64,000 nt of DNA from Galbibacter sp. BG1 (GCF_013391805.1 NZ_CP058364.1:1364501-1428500); one strand, 5' to 3'; shown: positions 45,601 through 55,199, numbered from the stretch's first letter. Program-made: numbers and translations. The notes: generated by a model from the letters alone, not told the origin.

Positions 45601-45616
45601 GTAACTGTTGTTTTGG

Positions 45617-45624
45617 CAAAGATA
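45617..45624 (-). promoter_or_regulatory. -7 promoter element of the ABC ATPase gene
   Basis: TATCTTTG on the minus strand, exact TAnnTTTG match, 16 bases before the ATG at 45600. It supports that start. Confidence 0.55.
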
Positions 45625-45652
45625 AGAAGTAGGTAGCACAACGGGAGGTGCC

Positions 45653-46192
45653 TCAAAAATTTTCAAGCATTTCGTTAAGTTTTAATACGGTTTTCCAATT
45701 TCGGGTCGTTGCTTGTAAACCTAGCTTTTTCTCAATAAAAGGATTGGTCATTTTTGCTTTTCCGTAGCCGTTTCGGTAGCAGAAATAAAGTACATTTCCA
45801 TTTTGTGTAAATGTTTCGTCTGCTTTCACGTACGTTTTTAGGGTTTTTAAAGACTCAGGATGGGGTGTTTTATCTAAGAAAGTAGTGTAAAGCAATTTGA
45901 TTTCCTCAGTTTTGGTGAAAGGGTTGTTTTCTTTGATTCTCCTGAATTCTTCCTCGGAAAATACCATACAATCCACGGGAAATCCAAAATGATTTTCAAT
46001 ATTCCTTTCCATGACCGGTTTTAGTATATCGCCTGATCTTTCTTCAGAAGAAAAAACCACATTAACACTTTGAATGTATGTTTTTACCTGATGAAGCCCA
46101 ATATTTTCCAAAAATAGTTTAAGATCGGCCATTTTTATTTTCCGATGTCCGCCAACATTGATGCCTCTTAGTAATAAAACAAAATGGTTCAT
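45653..46192 (-). CDS. DUF1697 family protein
   Basis: 179 residues. The family signature is clear at the N-terminus (LLRGINVGGHRKIKMADL) with YIQSVNVVFSS (usually YIQSGNVVF), FPVDCMVFSEEEF and a C-terminal ATTRNWKTVLKLNEM. Cytosolic alpha/beta protein of unknown function, common in bacteria as a single gene. Its upstream side has a dispersed inverted repeat at 46231. Confidence 0.85.
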   Translation of the reverse strand: MNHFVLLLRGINVGGHRKIKMADLKLFLENIGLHQVKTYIQSVNVVFSSEERSGDILKPVMERNIENHFGFPVDCMVFSEEEFRRIKENNPFTKTEEIKLLYTTFLDKTPHPESLKTLKTYVKADETFTQNGNVLYFCYRNGYGKAKMTNPFIEKKLGLQATTRNWKTVLKLNEMLENF

Positions 46193-46230
46193 GGGGATAT
46201 CATTAAAAAAATTATGAATAAAATGTCATC

Positions 46231-46286
46231 CTGAGCTTGTCGAAGGATTATAAACAATTTTGAAATTAAAATTTCGACAGGCTCAG
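46231..46286. repeat. Inverted pair of a dispersed CCTGAGCTTGTCGAAGG-type repeat
   Basis: CTGAGCTTGTCGAA (46231-46244) and TTCGACAGGCTCAG (46273-46286) are inverted with one mismatch, 28 bases apart. The motif is a well-known intergenic repeat type in many bacteria. It sits between the prolyl oligopeptidase and DUF1697 genes. Confidence 0.65.
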
Positions 46287-46320
46287 TTAGACACGAATTA
46301 TATAAACTTGGGTTGCTATT

Positions 46321-48480
46321 TTACTCTTTAAACTCTTTTAAAGCAGCTTTGTTTGGGAGCTTCTCGTACCCCATGTTATAAAAAGTAAATCCGAAAATAT
46401 CTGCGTATTGATCAATTGTTTTGCTTACGGGAGTTCCAGCACCATGACCTGCATTGGTTTCAATACGAATTAAAATAGGATTATCTCCACTTTGCTTCTC
46501 TTGTAGTTCAGCCGCAAACTTAAAACTGTGTGCGGGAACCACACGGTCATCATGATCTCCAGTGGTGATTAAGGTGGCTGGATACGAAGTTCCCGCTTTT
46601 ACGTTATGAAGTGGAGAATAGCTTTTAAGATATTCAAACATTTCTGGGTTGTCTTCTGCAGTTCCGTAATCATATGCCCAACCTGCTCCAGCAGTAAATG
46701 TATGGTAACGCAACATATCTAAAACTCCTACAGCTGGTAATGCTACTTTCATTAAATCTGGTCTTTGCGTCATGGTTGCTCCCACAAGCAACCCTCCGTT
46801 GGACCCGCCCCGAATAGCTAAATATTCTGAAGAAGTGTATTTGTTATCGATAAGATATTCTGCAGCAGCAATAAAATCGTCAAAAACATTTTGCTTTTGC
46901 AATTTAGTACCCGCATTGTGCCATTTTTTTCCATATTCCCCGCCACCACGAAGGTTTGGAACAGCATAAACACCACCTTGCTCCAACCAAACGGCCATCG
47001 CTGTACTAAAAGAAGGCGTTAAGCTGATATTGAATCCGCCGTACCCATAAAGGATAGTCGGATTTTTACCGTTTAATTCCGTTCCCTTTTTATAGGTGAT
47101 AAGCATGGGAACTTTCGTGCCGTCTTTTGAGGTGTAAAATACCTGTTTGGACTCATATTTATCACTGTCGAAATCTATTGAAGGCTGCCAATATTCTTCA
47201 GAAACACCGGTCTCTGGGTTAAATTTGTAAATGCTTCCGGGAGTGTTGTAATTGGTAAAAGAATAATAAATTACCTTATCTTCTTTTTTACTTCCAAAGC
47301 CGCCAACACTGCCTAATCCTGGCAAATCTATATCCCTTATAAGTTTTCCGCTGTAGTCGTATTGCTTCACCTGTGATACGGCATCTATCATATATTCAGC
47401 AAAGAAATAACCGCTTCCTGTATTCGGACTCAACACATTTTCAGTTTCTGGAATAAAATCCTCCCAGTTTTCTGGGGAAGGATTAGAAGCGTCTACGGTA
47501 ACTATTTTTTTATTGGGAGCGTTTAGATTGGTTACCAAGTAAAGCTTGGAACCTTCGTTCTCAATAACATAAGTATCGCTTTCGGTAGTTTCAATAATAG
47601 GAACCAACTCTGAGTTTTCCTTTGTTAGGTCTTTTAAAAACAATTTATTTCCAGAAGTGGAAATGGCCGCACTAATTAACAAATACCTACCATCTTCGGT
47701 AACATTGCCACCTATATAACGGTGTTTTTCTTCTTCTGTCCCTCCAAAAATAAGTTGATCTTCCTTTTGAGGGGTACCTAACTTATGATAATATAATTTA
47801 TGTTGATCGGTTTTTGCTGAAAGCTCACTTCCTTTCGGTTTGTCGTAACTAGAATAGAAAAAACCTTCTTCCCCCTTCCATGAGAGTCCGCTAAATTTTA
47901 CATCGACAATCGTGTCTTCAATAATTTCTTTGGTTTCAGCATCTTTAACGATGACTTTTCTCCAGTCGCTTCCTCCTTCAGAAATAGAATAGGCCGCTAA
48001 CTTTCCACTTTTAGAAAAACTCAAGCCGCCTAAAGAAGTGGTTCCGTCATCAGAAAAAGTATTAGGGTCGAGAAAAACCTCTTCTTCGGCTTCCTCTGTT
48101 TTTTTTCTGTAAATCACATATTGGTTTTGGAGGCCATCGTTTTTATAGTAATAAGTGTAATCGCCTTCTTTAAAAGGGGCAGAGACTTTCTCGTAATTCC
48201 AAAGTTGCTCCAATCGTTGCTTGAGGTCGTTTCGAAAAGGTATTTTCTCCAAATAGCCAAAAGTGACTTCGTTTTCAGCTTTTACCCATTCAGCTGTTTC
48301 GTCAGACATATCGTCTTCCAGCCAACGGTAGGGGTCTTTTACTTTAGTTTCAAAATAGGTGTCTACAGTGTCTACTTTTTTGGTAGCGGGATATTTCAAT
48401 GTTAAGTCTTTTTTGTTTTCGGTAGTATCACAAGAGATTAAAACCCCTGCAGCAACTGCGAAAGTAATTAGTTTCCTCAT
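46321..48480 (-). CDS. Prolyl oligopeptidase family serine peptidase (lipoprotein)
   Basis: 719 residues, full length for S9A. Lipobox AGVLISC (Cys17). Residues ~50-430 are the seven-bladed beta-propeller; ~440-719 the alpha/beta hydrolase. Catalytic Ser in GGSNGGLL, Asp in [10 protein letters not shown], His in NAGHGAG. It cleaves short proline-containing peptides, here on the outer side of a membrane. Exported prolyl oligopeptidases of this type are frequent in marine flavobacteria that live on proteins. Stands alone with its own upstream gap. Confidence 0.96.
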   Translation of the reverse strand: MRKLITFAVAAGVLISCDTTENKKDLTLKYPATKKVDTVDTYFETKVKDPYRWLEDDMSDETAEWVKAENEVTFGYLEKIPFRNDLKQRLEQLWNYEKVSAPFKEGDYTYYYKNDGLQNQYVIYRKKTEEAEEEVFLDPNTFSDDGTTSLGGLSFSKSGKLAAYSISEGGSDWRKVIVKDAETKEIIEDTIVDVKFSGLSWKGEEGFFYSSYDKPKGSELSAKTDQHKLYYHKLGTPQKEDQLIFGGTEEEKHRYIGGNVTEDGRYLLISAAISTSGNKLFLKDLTKENSELVPIIETTESDTYVIENEGSKLYLVTNLNAPNKKIVTVDASNPSPENWEDFIPETENVLSPNTGSGYFFAEYMIDAVSQVKQYDYSGKLIRDIDLPGLGSVGGFGSKKEDKVIYYSFTNYNTPGSIYKFNPETGVSEEYWQPSIDFDSDKYESKQVFYTSKDGTKVPMLITYKKGTELNGKNPTILYGYGGFNISLTPSFSTAMAVWLEQGGVYAVPNLRGGGEYGKKWHNAGTKLQKQNVFDDFIAAAEYLIDNKYTSSEYLAIRGGSNGGLLVGATMTQRPDLMKVALPAVGVLDMLRYHTFTAGAGWAYDYGTAEDNPEMFEYLKSYSPLHNVKAGTSYPATLITTGDHDDRVVPAHSFKFAAELQEKQSGDNPILIRIETNAGHGAGTPVSKTIDQYADIFGFTFYNMGYEKLPNKAALKEFKE

Positions 48481-48517
48481 CTTTAATTTTAGATTAATTA
48501 GCGAGGATAATTTAATT

Positions 48518-48555
48518 AAAAAAAGCCCTAAACCGATGTTGATTCAGAGCTTTTT
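48518..48555 (-). terminator. asd terminator
   Basis: On the minus strand AAAAAGCTCT pairs with AGGGCTTTTT (one mismatch) and is followed by a T run. It begins 24 bases beyond the asd stop. Confidence 0.75.
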
Positions 48556-48578
48556 AACAATTTTTAAGTATATGAGGT

Positions 48579-49568
48579 TTATACAAGCTTATTTTCTACC
48601 AAATATTCGGCTATTTGCACGGCATTGGTAGCAGCCCCTTTACGAAGGTTGTCGGCAACAATCCACATATTCAAGGTGTTTGGTTGCGATTCGTCCCTTC
48701 TTATTCTACCTACAAAAACATCGTCTTTGTCGTGTGCATAGATAGGCATTGGGTAAGTGTTGGTGTCGGGATTATCCTGAACGACTACGCCGGGGGTTTC
48801 ACTTAATGTTCTACGAATGTCTGCCAATGTAAAGTCGTTTTCAAACTGTACATTTACAGCTTCCGAGTGTCCTCCAGAAGTAGGGATACGTACAGCGGTA
48901 GCAGAAACCGCAAACGATTTGTCGCTTAATATTTTCTGAGGCTCACGAGCCAATTTCATTTCTTCTTTGGTATATCCATTTTCTTCAAACACATCGCAAT
49001 GTGGCAAAGCGTTACGGTTAATTGGGTAAGGATAGGCCATTTCGCCTTCTACTCCTGCCAATTCGTTTTCCAATTGTTTAACTGCCTTTACACCCGTTCC
49101 AGAAATGGATTGATAGGTAGAAACAACCACCCGCTTCATTTTATATTTTTTATGAAGTGGCGCCAGAGCCATTACCAATTGAATGGTAGAACAATTTGGG
49201 TTGGCAATAATTTTATCTTCTTTGGAAAGTTCATTGGCATTGATCTCTGGAACTACCAGTTTTTTAGATGGATCCATGCGCCAAGCGGAAGAATTATCGA
49301 TAACCGTAACCCCAGCTTCGGCATATTTAGGGGCCCATTCTAAAGAAGTACCACCACCTGCTGAAAAAATAGCAATATCTGGTTTTGCAGCAACCGCATC
49401 GGCCAAACCAATTACTTTATACGTTTTTCCCTTAAAAGTAAGTTCTTTGCCTACCGATCGCTCTGAAGCAACCAATAACAATTCGTCAATAGGAAAATTA
49501 CGTTCCTCTAAAACTTTAAGCATTACCTCGCCGACCATACCGGTAGCTCCTACAACAGCTATTTTCAT
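48579..49568 (-). CDS. asd: Aspartate-semialdehyde dehydrogenase
   Basis: 329 residues. GATGMVGEVM at the N-terminus binds NADP; catalytic Cys is in IIANPNCSTIQ; SISGTGVKAV and the GGHSEAVN motif near the C-terminus are conserved. It reduces aspartyl phosphate to aspartate semialdehyde for lysine/diaminopimelate, threonine and methionine. A promoter with good -33/-7 spacing precedes it and a terminator follows it, so it is a single-gene unit. Confidence 0.97.
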   Translation of the reverse strand: MKIAVVGATGMVGEVMLKVLEERNFPIDELLLVASERSVGKELTFKGKTYKVIGLADAVAAKPDIAIFSAGGGTSLEWAPKYAEAGVTVIDNSSAWRMDPSKKLVVPEINANELSKEDKIIANPNCSTIQLVMALAPLHKKYKMKRVVVSTYQSISGTGVKAVKQLENELAGVEGEMAYPYPINRNALPHCDVFEENGYTKEEMKLAREPQKILSDKSFAVSATAVRIPTSGGHSEAVNVQFENDFTLADIRRTLSETPGVVVQDNPDTNTYPMPIYAHDKDDVFVGRIRRDESQPNTLNMWIVADNLRKGAATNAVQIAEYLVENKLV

Positions 49569-49646
49569 TTTTATGTTTTTATTCTTTTACAGTGTTTTTT
49601 TCGGGTCTTTAAGCAGTCCCGTTTTCATTTAAAAAATTTCGAAAGA

Positions 49647-49676
49647 CAAAAGTAATTAATATTCACAGTTATACAA
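49647..49676 (-). promoter_or_regulatory. asd promoter
   Basis: On the minus strand TTG (49676-49674) and TACTTTTG (49654-49647) are 19 bases apart, matching the Bacteroidota consensus at both boxes. The ATG is about 79 bases downstream. Confidence 0.6.
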
Positions 49677-49834
49677 CTCAAAATAAAAAACATCAAAAAA
49701 ATATAACAAATTGTTATAAAATTAATGAGACTCTATTTTGATGTCCTGCTTTATGTAGAAATCAAAATTGCAAGTTGAATTAAACCCGTCATACAGAAGG
49801 GACTTTACGACAAGAGACTTATTTAGTGAACAAT

Positions 49835-49866
49835 CTTTCGATCTACCCGTCTGGCGGGCGAGAAAG
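49835..49866. repeat. Palindromic repeat between asd and mscL
   Basis: Stem CTTTCG ... CGAGAAAG encloses CCCG-TCTGG-CGGG. It is a GC-rich palindrome unlike its AT-rich surroundings. The rest of 49677-49834 shows nothing recognisable. Confidence 0.45.
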
Positions 49867-49893
49867 TTCAGGATGGCTTCCAATTAGGCATCT

Positions 49894-49924
49894 AAAAAAT
49901 AACCATCCAGTTTCCCGGATGGTT
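49894..49924 (-). terminator. mscL terminator
   Basis: AACCATCC and GGATGGTT form an 8-bp stem, followed on the minus strand by ATTTTTT. It is 47 bases beyond the mscL stop. Confidence 0.8.
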
Positions 49925-49970
49925 TAGTTAAAATTTAGTGTAGCGGATGCACCCTGATGATCAAGGTATA

Positions 49971-50393
49971 TTATTTGGTATTTTGTTTTTTTAATTCGTC
50001 TCTTATTTCTATAAGCAACTCTTCTTGAGTTGGCCCTTTTGGAGCTGCTGGCGCTTCTTCTTCTTTTTTCTTGGTACGTTCATATGCTTTTAAAACCATA
50101 AAAATACAGAATCCAATAATTATAAAGTCAATTATCGTTTGGATAAAAAGTCCGTAATTAACGGTAACGGCTTCCGTAATAACTTCTTCCCCCTGAACGA
50201 CGGCTTCTTTTAAAACAATTTTTAATTCAGAAAATTTAACTCCACCCAATAACATTCCAATGGGAGGCATTAAAATATCTGTGGTAAAGGAGGTTACGAT
50301 TTTTCCGAAGGCACCACCTACAATTACAGCGGTCGCTAAATTAACTATATCCCCTTTTAAGAGGAAAGCTTTAAAATCTTTAAAAAACGCCAT
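49971..50393 (-). CDS. mscL: Large-conductance mechanosensitive channel
   Basis: 140 residues. N-terminal FKAFLLKGDIVNLATAVIVGGAFGKIVTSFT is the family signature and forms the first helix; the second helix is ~75-98 (GLFIQTIIDFIIIGFCIFM), followed by a charged cytoplasmic tail (RTKKKEEEAPAAPKGP, EELLIEIRDEL). It opens as a pentameric pore during hypo-osmotic shock. Its upstream region contains a MITE-like element beginning 27 bases before the ATG. Confidence 0.97.
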   Translation of the reverse strand: MAFFKDFKAFLLKGDIVNLATAVIVGGAFGKIVTSFTTDILMPPIGMLLGGVKFSELKIVLKEAVVQGEEVITEAVTVNYGLFIQTIIDFIIIGFCIFMVLKAYERTKKKEEEAPAAPKGPTQEELLIEIRDELKKQNTK

Positions 50394-50419
50394 GTGCTAA
50401 AAATTAGTTGATTAGTGTT

Positions 50420-50588
50420 TTGATACCATTTACTCATCAATATTACTGAAACAAAATGTGTCTTTTTACTTTTATCTTCATCATAAAATAACACCGTAGC
50501 TCAGGCTATGCTGTAATTTTCTTCTTAGCTAAAAGAAAAAATCATCCATTTTCTTTTACAGTAATATCAATTAATAAATGGTATTAAA
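50420..50588. mobile_element. MITE-like element with 30-bp terminal inverted repeats
   Basis: Termini 50420-50449 and 50559-50588 are inverted copies matching at 25 of 30 positions (TTTGATACCATTTA... versus TTTAATACCATTTA...). The 109-base interior has no gene but holds an A/T-rich hairpin (AAAAGAAAA...TTTTCTTTT, ~50531-50556). Total 169 bp. No clear target-site duplication is visible. It lies in the promoter region of mscL. Confidence 0.55.
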
Positions 50589-50840
50589 GATAGAAATTTT
50601 TTTGGAAAGAGTACTGTGTGTGCTTTAGATTCAAATCAAATCCCTTATAATCGTTAGAAAATATTCGGTTGCTGATTAGTAAAGAATTTATGGCTTTCTT
50701 TTCTGAGCCTAATATTACGGGTTTGCAAATCTTATTACGTTCTATTTTAAAACCGACCTACAATAGCAAATGAATTTTGGATAAATTATTGATAGCATGA
50801 GGGCAACATGACGGATTAAAAAATACACTGTATTAGAATT

Positions 50841-51176
50841 ATGAACTTAAAGGAATCTATTAAATACAAAATGTCAGATTTTTTAGCTTTATGTAAAACG
50901 CATAATGTTAAGAATTTATATGCATTTGGCTCTTCTGTAACCGACCAATTTAATGAAGATTCCAGTGAAATCGATTTGCTTATTGAAATTGATAAAGACG
51001 ATCCCGTTGAGCGAGGTGAAACCTTAATTAGCATTTGGGATAAATTTGAACAATTTTTTCAAAGAAAAGTAGATTTGCTTACCATTACTTCTATTAAAAA
51101 TCCAATACTCAAGAAAAGTATTGATTCAACAAAGGTGTTAATCTATGACGGAAAAAAGCAAAAAATATCTATCTGA
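50841..51176 (+). CDS. MntA-type nucleotidyltransferase (antitoxin of a MntA/HepT pair)
   Basis: 111 residues with the minimal nucleotidyltransferase motif: YAFGSSVTDQFNEDSSEIDLLIEI (G-S-x10-S-x-I-D-L-L). Known MntA proteins modify the HEPN toxin HepT by AMPylation and silence it. The partner gene overlaps its 3' end but is cut to 19 codons, so this copy is orphaned. Sits in an accessory patch with a MITE-like element and no neighbouring housekeeping gene on this strand. Confidence 0.85.
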   Translation: MNLKESIKYKMSDFLALCKTHNVKNLYAFGSSVTDQFNEDSSEIDLLIEIDKDDPVERGETLISIWDKFEQFFQRKVDLLTITSIKNPILKKSIDSTKVLIYDGKKQKISI

Positions 51177-51204
51177 TATTTTAAATGAAATCTTCATTAC
51201 ATAA
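51145..51204 (+). pseudogene. Truncated HepT (HEPN toxin) remnant
   Basis: A frame starting at ATG 51145 overlaps the MntA gene by 32 bases, the usual mntA-hepT arrangement. It reads MTEKSKKYLSDILNEIFIT and stops at 51202-51204, matching the start of HEPN proteins (E-K-x-x-K-Y-L-x-D-I-L) but lacking the R-x4-6-H ribonuclease motif. The following ~270 bases show no further HEPN sequence in any frame. Confidence 0.65.
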
Positions 51205-51459
51205 AAGTACTAATCGCGAATTCTATAACACGGCTTTACGATATTGATACGGAACCTTTTATAAATCTGCTTGTTCTGCAAACCTTATTGCTCTCTGACA
51301 CTGTTTAGTTAATTTGTTAACTGTAATTTCACTTTTATAATGGTGAAAACTAACAGTTTTATCTTTTAAAGAATTGGATTTAAAATTTTTATAAAAATAT
51401 GATTAAGACGAAAAATGTTAAAATGTTGTAAATGGATAGGATATTCAAAAACTCTGCGC

Positions 51460-51658
51460 TATATTTGCGGTCATAATTATGAAAGACTTGCTGCTCTAAC
51501 AACAAGTCTTTCTTTTAAATAATTAAAACTAACCATTCTGGTTAGAGTAGAAGAGAGTTATACAGTTAACATTTTGATAATGCCAATTAAGGTTTGCACA
51601 ACCAGCTTTATCTCTTCTTTGAACACTATCCACCATTTCAATGGTGGTTGTTTTTTGT
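51460..51658 (+). ncRNA. Candidate structured non-coding RNA with own promoter and terminator
   Basis: A -7 box TATATTTG (51460-51467) gives a predicted start near 51473. Four stems follow: GAAAGACTTG/CAAGTCTTTC (51481-51490 with 51503-51512), CTAACC/GGTTAG (51529-51534 with 51540-51545), a long-range AGAAGAGA/TCTCTTCT (51549-51556 with 51611-51618), and GGTT-TGCAC-AACC inside it. A strong terminator ends it at 51658. No coding frame fits. It is not recognisable as tmRNA, RNase P RNA, SRP RNA or a known riboswitch; 6S RNA is possible but the 5' and 3' ends do not pair as expected. Confidence 0.45.
51630..51658 (+). terminator. Terminator of the candidate ncRNA
   Basis: CCACCAT (51630-51636), loop TTCA, ATGGTGG (51641-51647), followed by TTGTTTTTTG. 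Confidence 0.8.
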
Positions 51659-52036
51659 TAGACATAATTGCCTTTTTTCGGATTATTAATCCCCTTACAT
51701 TAAGGCCAAGGAGCTCTAGCCTTTTGCTTGTAAATTTGCGTTACAAACGTAAAAATTTATAAAAATACAAAAAACAATAAACAAAACCAAATATTTAGCG
51801 GAATTTATTTTGTATTGATAAAAATCGCATATTTAATTTTACCAAAGACACTTATTATTTAGAACGATTCTAAATAACATCAAAATAGTTATTAACAATT
51901 TGTTGGGCTAATCGATGATTAATTATTGTGGCAATGATTTATTAGCCCGAGGAACATGTGATTAAAATTTTGATTTTCTAAACACTGAATCTTCGAAGAA
52001 GAACTCTTAAAAAACCTATCTCTTCACTACTAAAGT
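51659..52036. other. AT-rich gap with nothing recognisable
   Basis: Very AT-rich sequence between the candidate ncRNA terminator and the alr stop. I see no gene, clear terminator or repeat. An internal small ORF in this region has no family features. Confidence 0.5.
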
Positions 52037-53140
52037 CTAACTCACCACTTTGCGCCGTATACGTTGGGAGATGGCAGTAATTAATTCGTAAGAAATAGTC
52101 CCTGCGGTAGCGGCAAATTCGCTGGCGGTTGGGTTTTCTCCAAAAACCAGTACCTCGTCGCCTTCCTTGCAGTCAACACCAGTAATATCTATCATAAGCA
52201 TGTCCATACAAACGTTGCCTACGATAGCACATTTTTTTCCATTTACGGTTAAAAACCCTTTTCCTTTTCCGTAAATTCGGGTAATGCCATCGGCGTGACC
52301 GAGTGGGATGGTAGCCGTTCTCATCGCCGTTTTTGCAATATGCCCTTTGTTATAACCGATGCTCTCATTGGGTTTAATGTCATGTATTTGAGAAATAATA
52401 CTTTTTAAGGCCACCACAGGTTTTAAATTTTTACTGAATTTAGGATCGTTTCCAAAGCCATACAGCCCAATTCCACTTCGTACCATGTCGAACTGCCCAA
52501 TTTCTGCATAGTTTAAAATTCCAGAGGTGTTTAAAATATGAAACATAGGCTTGTAGTCCAACCCAGAAACAAGTTGCGTGCTCAACTGCTTAAAGTCTTC
52601 AATTTGTTGAAGGGTAAAGTCTTTTTCCAATAAATCTTCAGAAGCTCCCAAATGGGAAAATAACGAAGCAATTTTTACATTGGCCTTGTTTTTAATAGTA
52701 GTTTGAATTTCTACAACATCTTCCGAATTGAATCCCAAACGATTTAAACCTGTATTGAATTTTAGGTGTACGGGATAATCTTTTTCATTTTCAGAAGCCT
52801 TTAAAAAAGCCTTTAAAACAGCAAAGCTGTATAAGCTGGGTTCTAGGCAATAAGAAATTATTTCGTTAAAATGAATAGGCAAGGGGTGCAAAACCAAAAT
52901 AGGCTTGGTAACCCCTACTTTTCGCAAAGCAATCCCTTCATCGGTATAGGCTACAGCAAAATAATCTACATTGAGTTCCTGTAAGCGCAGCGCAACTTGT
53001 TGCGCATCACTGCCATAAGCATATGCTTTTACTACCGCCAATAGTTTAGTGGTAGCATTAATTTTTGAACGTAAAAAATTAAGATTATGTGCTAGAGCCG
53101 ATAGATTAACCTCTAGCGTGGTCTCCTGAACTTTCGTCAT
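52037..53140 (-). CDS. alr: Alanine racemase
   Basis: 367 residues, a stand-alone Alr without the MurF fusion common elsewhere in Bacteroidota. The PLP lysine lies in [14 protein letters not shown]; the [11 protein letters not shown] and GIGLYGFG motifs and the second-site tyrosine region ([11 protein letters not shown], then G-H-A-D-G-I-T-R) are intact. It makes D-alanine for peptidoglycan. Its coding region overlaps the 3' end of tdk by 35 bases in a different frame, so the two are translated from one transcript. Confidence 0.96.
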   Translation of the reverse strand: MTKVQETTLEVNLSALAHNLNFLRSKINATTKLLAVVKAYAYGSDAQQVALRLQELNVDYFAVAYTDEGIALRKVGVTKPILVLHPLPIHFNEIISYCLEPSLYSFAVLKAFLKASENEKDYPVHLKFNTGLNRLGFNSEDVVEIQTTIKNKANVKIASLFSHLGASEDLLEKDFTLQQIEDFKQLSTQLVSGLDYKPMFHILNTSGILNYAEIGQFDMVRSGIGLYGFGNDPKFSKNLKPVVALKSIISQIHDIKPNESIGYNKGHIAKTAMRTATIPLGHADGITRIYGKGKGFLTVNGKKCAIVGNVCMDMLMIDITGVDCKEGDEVLVFGENPTASEFAATAGTISYELITAISQRIRRKVVS

Positions 53141-53789
53141 GCTCGGTTTTTTTAACAGTCATTTTAGGAGAAATATTTTGGGGATCCTTTACTTCCATTT
53201 TGTTTACCTTTTCGCGCAACATGGCTTTAAAAAAAGCAGCCCTACTCAGGGGTTCGTATTCTTCCGTTTCGCCCAATAAAACTAGTTTATCGTTGGTAGA
53301 TTTTCTAAAGCTGTAGTTGGCGAGGTTCCCGGTACGGGTACATATGGCATGCACTTTGGTAACATATTCTGCTGTGGCCATGAGTGCCGGCATGGGCCCG
53401 AATGGATTTCCTTTAAAATCCATATCCAATCCAGCTACCACTACACGGATGCCTTTATTGGCGAGGTCGTTACAAACCGAAACAATCTCGTCATCAAAAA
53501 ATTGGGCTTCATCGATCCCTACCACATCGCAACCATCGGCTAAAAGCCTTATGTTGGCCGCGGCGGGCACAGGAGTGGAGCGAATTTCATTGCTATCATG
53601 CGAAACCACCATTTCATCATCATATCGAACGTCTACCGCCGGTTTAAAAATTTCCACCCGTTGTTTTGCAAATTGGGCACGTTTAAGCCTGCGTATCAGT
53701 TCTTCCGTTTTGCCGGAAAACATAGATCCGCAGATAACTTCTATCCAACCGAATTGCTCTTTATGATTTACTGTATTTTCGAGAAACAT
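53106..53789 (-). CDS. tdk: Thymidine kinase
   Basis: 227 residues, type II (TK1-like). P-loop [15 protein letters not shown], Mg site GIDEAQFF, and the lasso loop region are present. The usual four zinc-binding cysteines are mostly gone: the region reads [21 protein letters not shown] with one Cys, a change also typical of other Bacteroidota enzymes. It phosphorylates thymidine in salvage. It heads a two-gene operon with alr. Confidence 0.94.
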   Translation of the reverse strand: MFLENTVNHKEQFGWIEVICGSMFSGKTEELIRRLKRAQFAKQRVEIFKPAVDVRYDDEMVVSHDSNEIRSTPVPAAANIRLLADGCDVVGIDEAQFFDDEIVSVCNDLANKGIRVVVAGLDMDFKGNPFGPMPALMATAEYVTKVHAICTRTGNLANYSFRKSTNDKLVLLGETEEYEPLSRAAFFKAMLREKVNKMEVKDPQNISPKMTVKKTEHDESSGDHARG

Positions 53790-54065
53790 TTTGTAATTTT
53801 CTAAGCGGAAAAGAATAGAAAGTTCTTTTCAGAAACAACTAAACAAACTTAAGCAAATATTTAAAGTTGGTTTTAAGAAAGCAAAAATAATATCAACAAA
53901 AAGGAAATTTTAAAACTTAAGGGGAACTCTTTACTTTTCTTTAATAAACTTTAGGAAGAGAAGTAATAAAAAATAGTTATCTTTTATCCATATTTGTTGA
54001 GAATATGGGAGGAAAACCTGCTATGTTCGATATAAATTGCCTTAAACCTTGAAGAAATTATAGTT

Positions 54066-54770
54066 ATGAAGAAGAAATTGGAAGCCGAATTAGTAAGTAT
54101 TGCACACCGGGTATTAAAATTGAAAGGGAAAGACGACCTTAATGCACTCCAAGCGGAAGCCCAAAAGCTCTACGAAAAACTAACGCTTTTGAAGTATGTG
54201 GAAGAGCATTTTGGGGAATTTCAACCTACTGCCGGAAGAAATGAAGTGGCCGAGAAGTTTGAGGAATTGGCAAATGCCGTTTTAAAAGGAAATTCCGACG
54301 TACCTGAAACAAACCCAAATGCAGAAGAAGACGCTATTATGACCCCAGTAATGGATACCATTAAAGATTTAGTGGAAGAAATGCCAGAACCGGAAGAAGA
54401 AACCTTAGAAGATATTTTAGCCGATTTTAGGCCCGATACTACATTCGTAAAGCGGGATATGGATACAGTAACGCCAAAAATTCCCAATGGAAATACCTAT
54501 GTGACCGAAAAAAGACCTTCTTCTTTAAACGACCGGTTAAAAACTGGATTCTCTATTGGTCTTAATGACAAGCTCGCTTTTGTAAAACATCTTTTTGATG
54601 GAAGTAATGAAGATTACATACGTGTAATTTCTCAAATTAACACCATGAATTCCTTCGATGAGGCCCAGAATTTTATTCAGCATATGATAAAGCCAGATTA
54701 CAACAATTGGGAAGGCAAAGAGCCTTATGAAGCGCGATTTCTGGAAATTATGGAAAAGAAATTTTCTTAA
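54066..54770 (+). CDS. Conserved hypothetical cytosolic protein
   Basis: 234 residues, no signal or membrane helix. Predicted helical, with an acidic central linker (~95-140, rich in Glu and Pro). The C-terminal ~70 residues look most constrained (NDRLKTGFSIGLNDKLAFVKH, then EAQNFIQHMIKPDYNNWEGK and ARFLEIMEKKF). Proteins with this tail are widespread in Flavobacteriaceae; no function is known to me. Single gene, 55 bases before the DoxX-like gene. Confidence 0.8.
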   Translation: MKKKLEAELVSIAHRVLKLKGKDDLNALQAEAQKLYEKLTLLKYVEEHFGEFQPTAGRNEVAEKFEELANAVLKGNSDVPETNPNAEEDAIMTPVMDTIKDLVEEMPEPEEETLEDILADFRPDTTFVKRDMDTVTPKIPNGNTYVTEKRPSSLNDRLKTGFSIGLNDKLAFVKHLFDGSNEDYIRVISQINTMNSFDEAQNFIQHMIKPDYNNWEGKEPYEARFLEIMEKKFS

Positions 54771-54824
54771 TATATAACTGCCTATTGCCCCAACCATCAT
54801 GTATAACTTTAAACCATTATTTTT

Positions 54825-55199
54825 ATGAAGATCAAAAGAATTTTTTATTGGATTACTACCGGACTTTTATGTGCATTTCTTGCATTTGCCATTTTTAATT
54901 ACCTCACCAATTTTGAAGGGGTTCAAACAATGTTGGCCGAAAACTTTACTTATCCGCCATATTTGGTTTATATTTTAATCATCGGGAAGGCTTTAGCAAT
55001 TATCGCTCTATTGGCTCCTATAAGAGGGGTGGCGAAAGAGTGGGCTTATGCCGGACTGTTCTTCAATTTTTTATTGGCCTTTATAGCTCATTATATGGCT
55101 GGAGATGGCGAAGGCGGGGGAGCAGTTATAGCATTAGTACTTTTAATGGCCTCTTATTTTCTAGGAAAACAGGTAAGACCATGGATTATAAGGAAGTAG
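54825..55199 (+). CDS. DoxX-like integral membrane protein
   Basis: 124 residues with four predicted helices (IFYWITTGLLCAFLAFAIFN, PPYLVYILIIGKALAIIALL, EWAYAGLFFNFLLAFIAHYM, GAVIALVLLMASYFLG). Fits the DoxX-like family of small quinone-linked or redox membrane proteins. No partner gene is evident nearby. Function uncertain; family call is from topology and the GKALAIIALLAP stretch. Confidence 0.78.
   Translation: MKIKRIFYWITTGLLCAFLAFAIFNYLTNFEGVQTMLAENFTYPPYLVYILIIGKALAIIALLAPIRGVAKEWAYAGLFFNFLLAFIAHYMAGDGEGGGAVIALVLLMASYFLGKQVRPWIIRK

Noticed and set aside
51460-51658. Calling the structured transcript 6S RNA or tmRNA
   Set aside because: The two ends do not pair to make the long closing stem of 6S RNA and no tag-peptide or tRNA-like part is present, so no family name is given.
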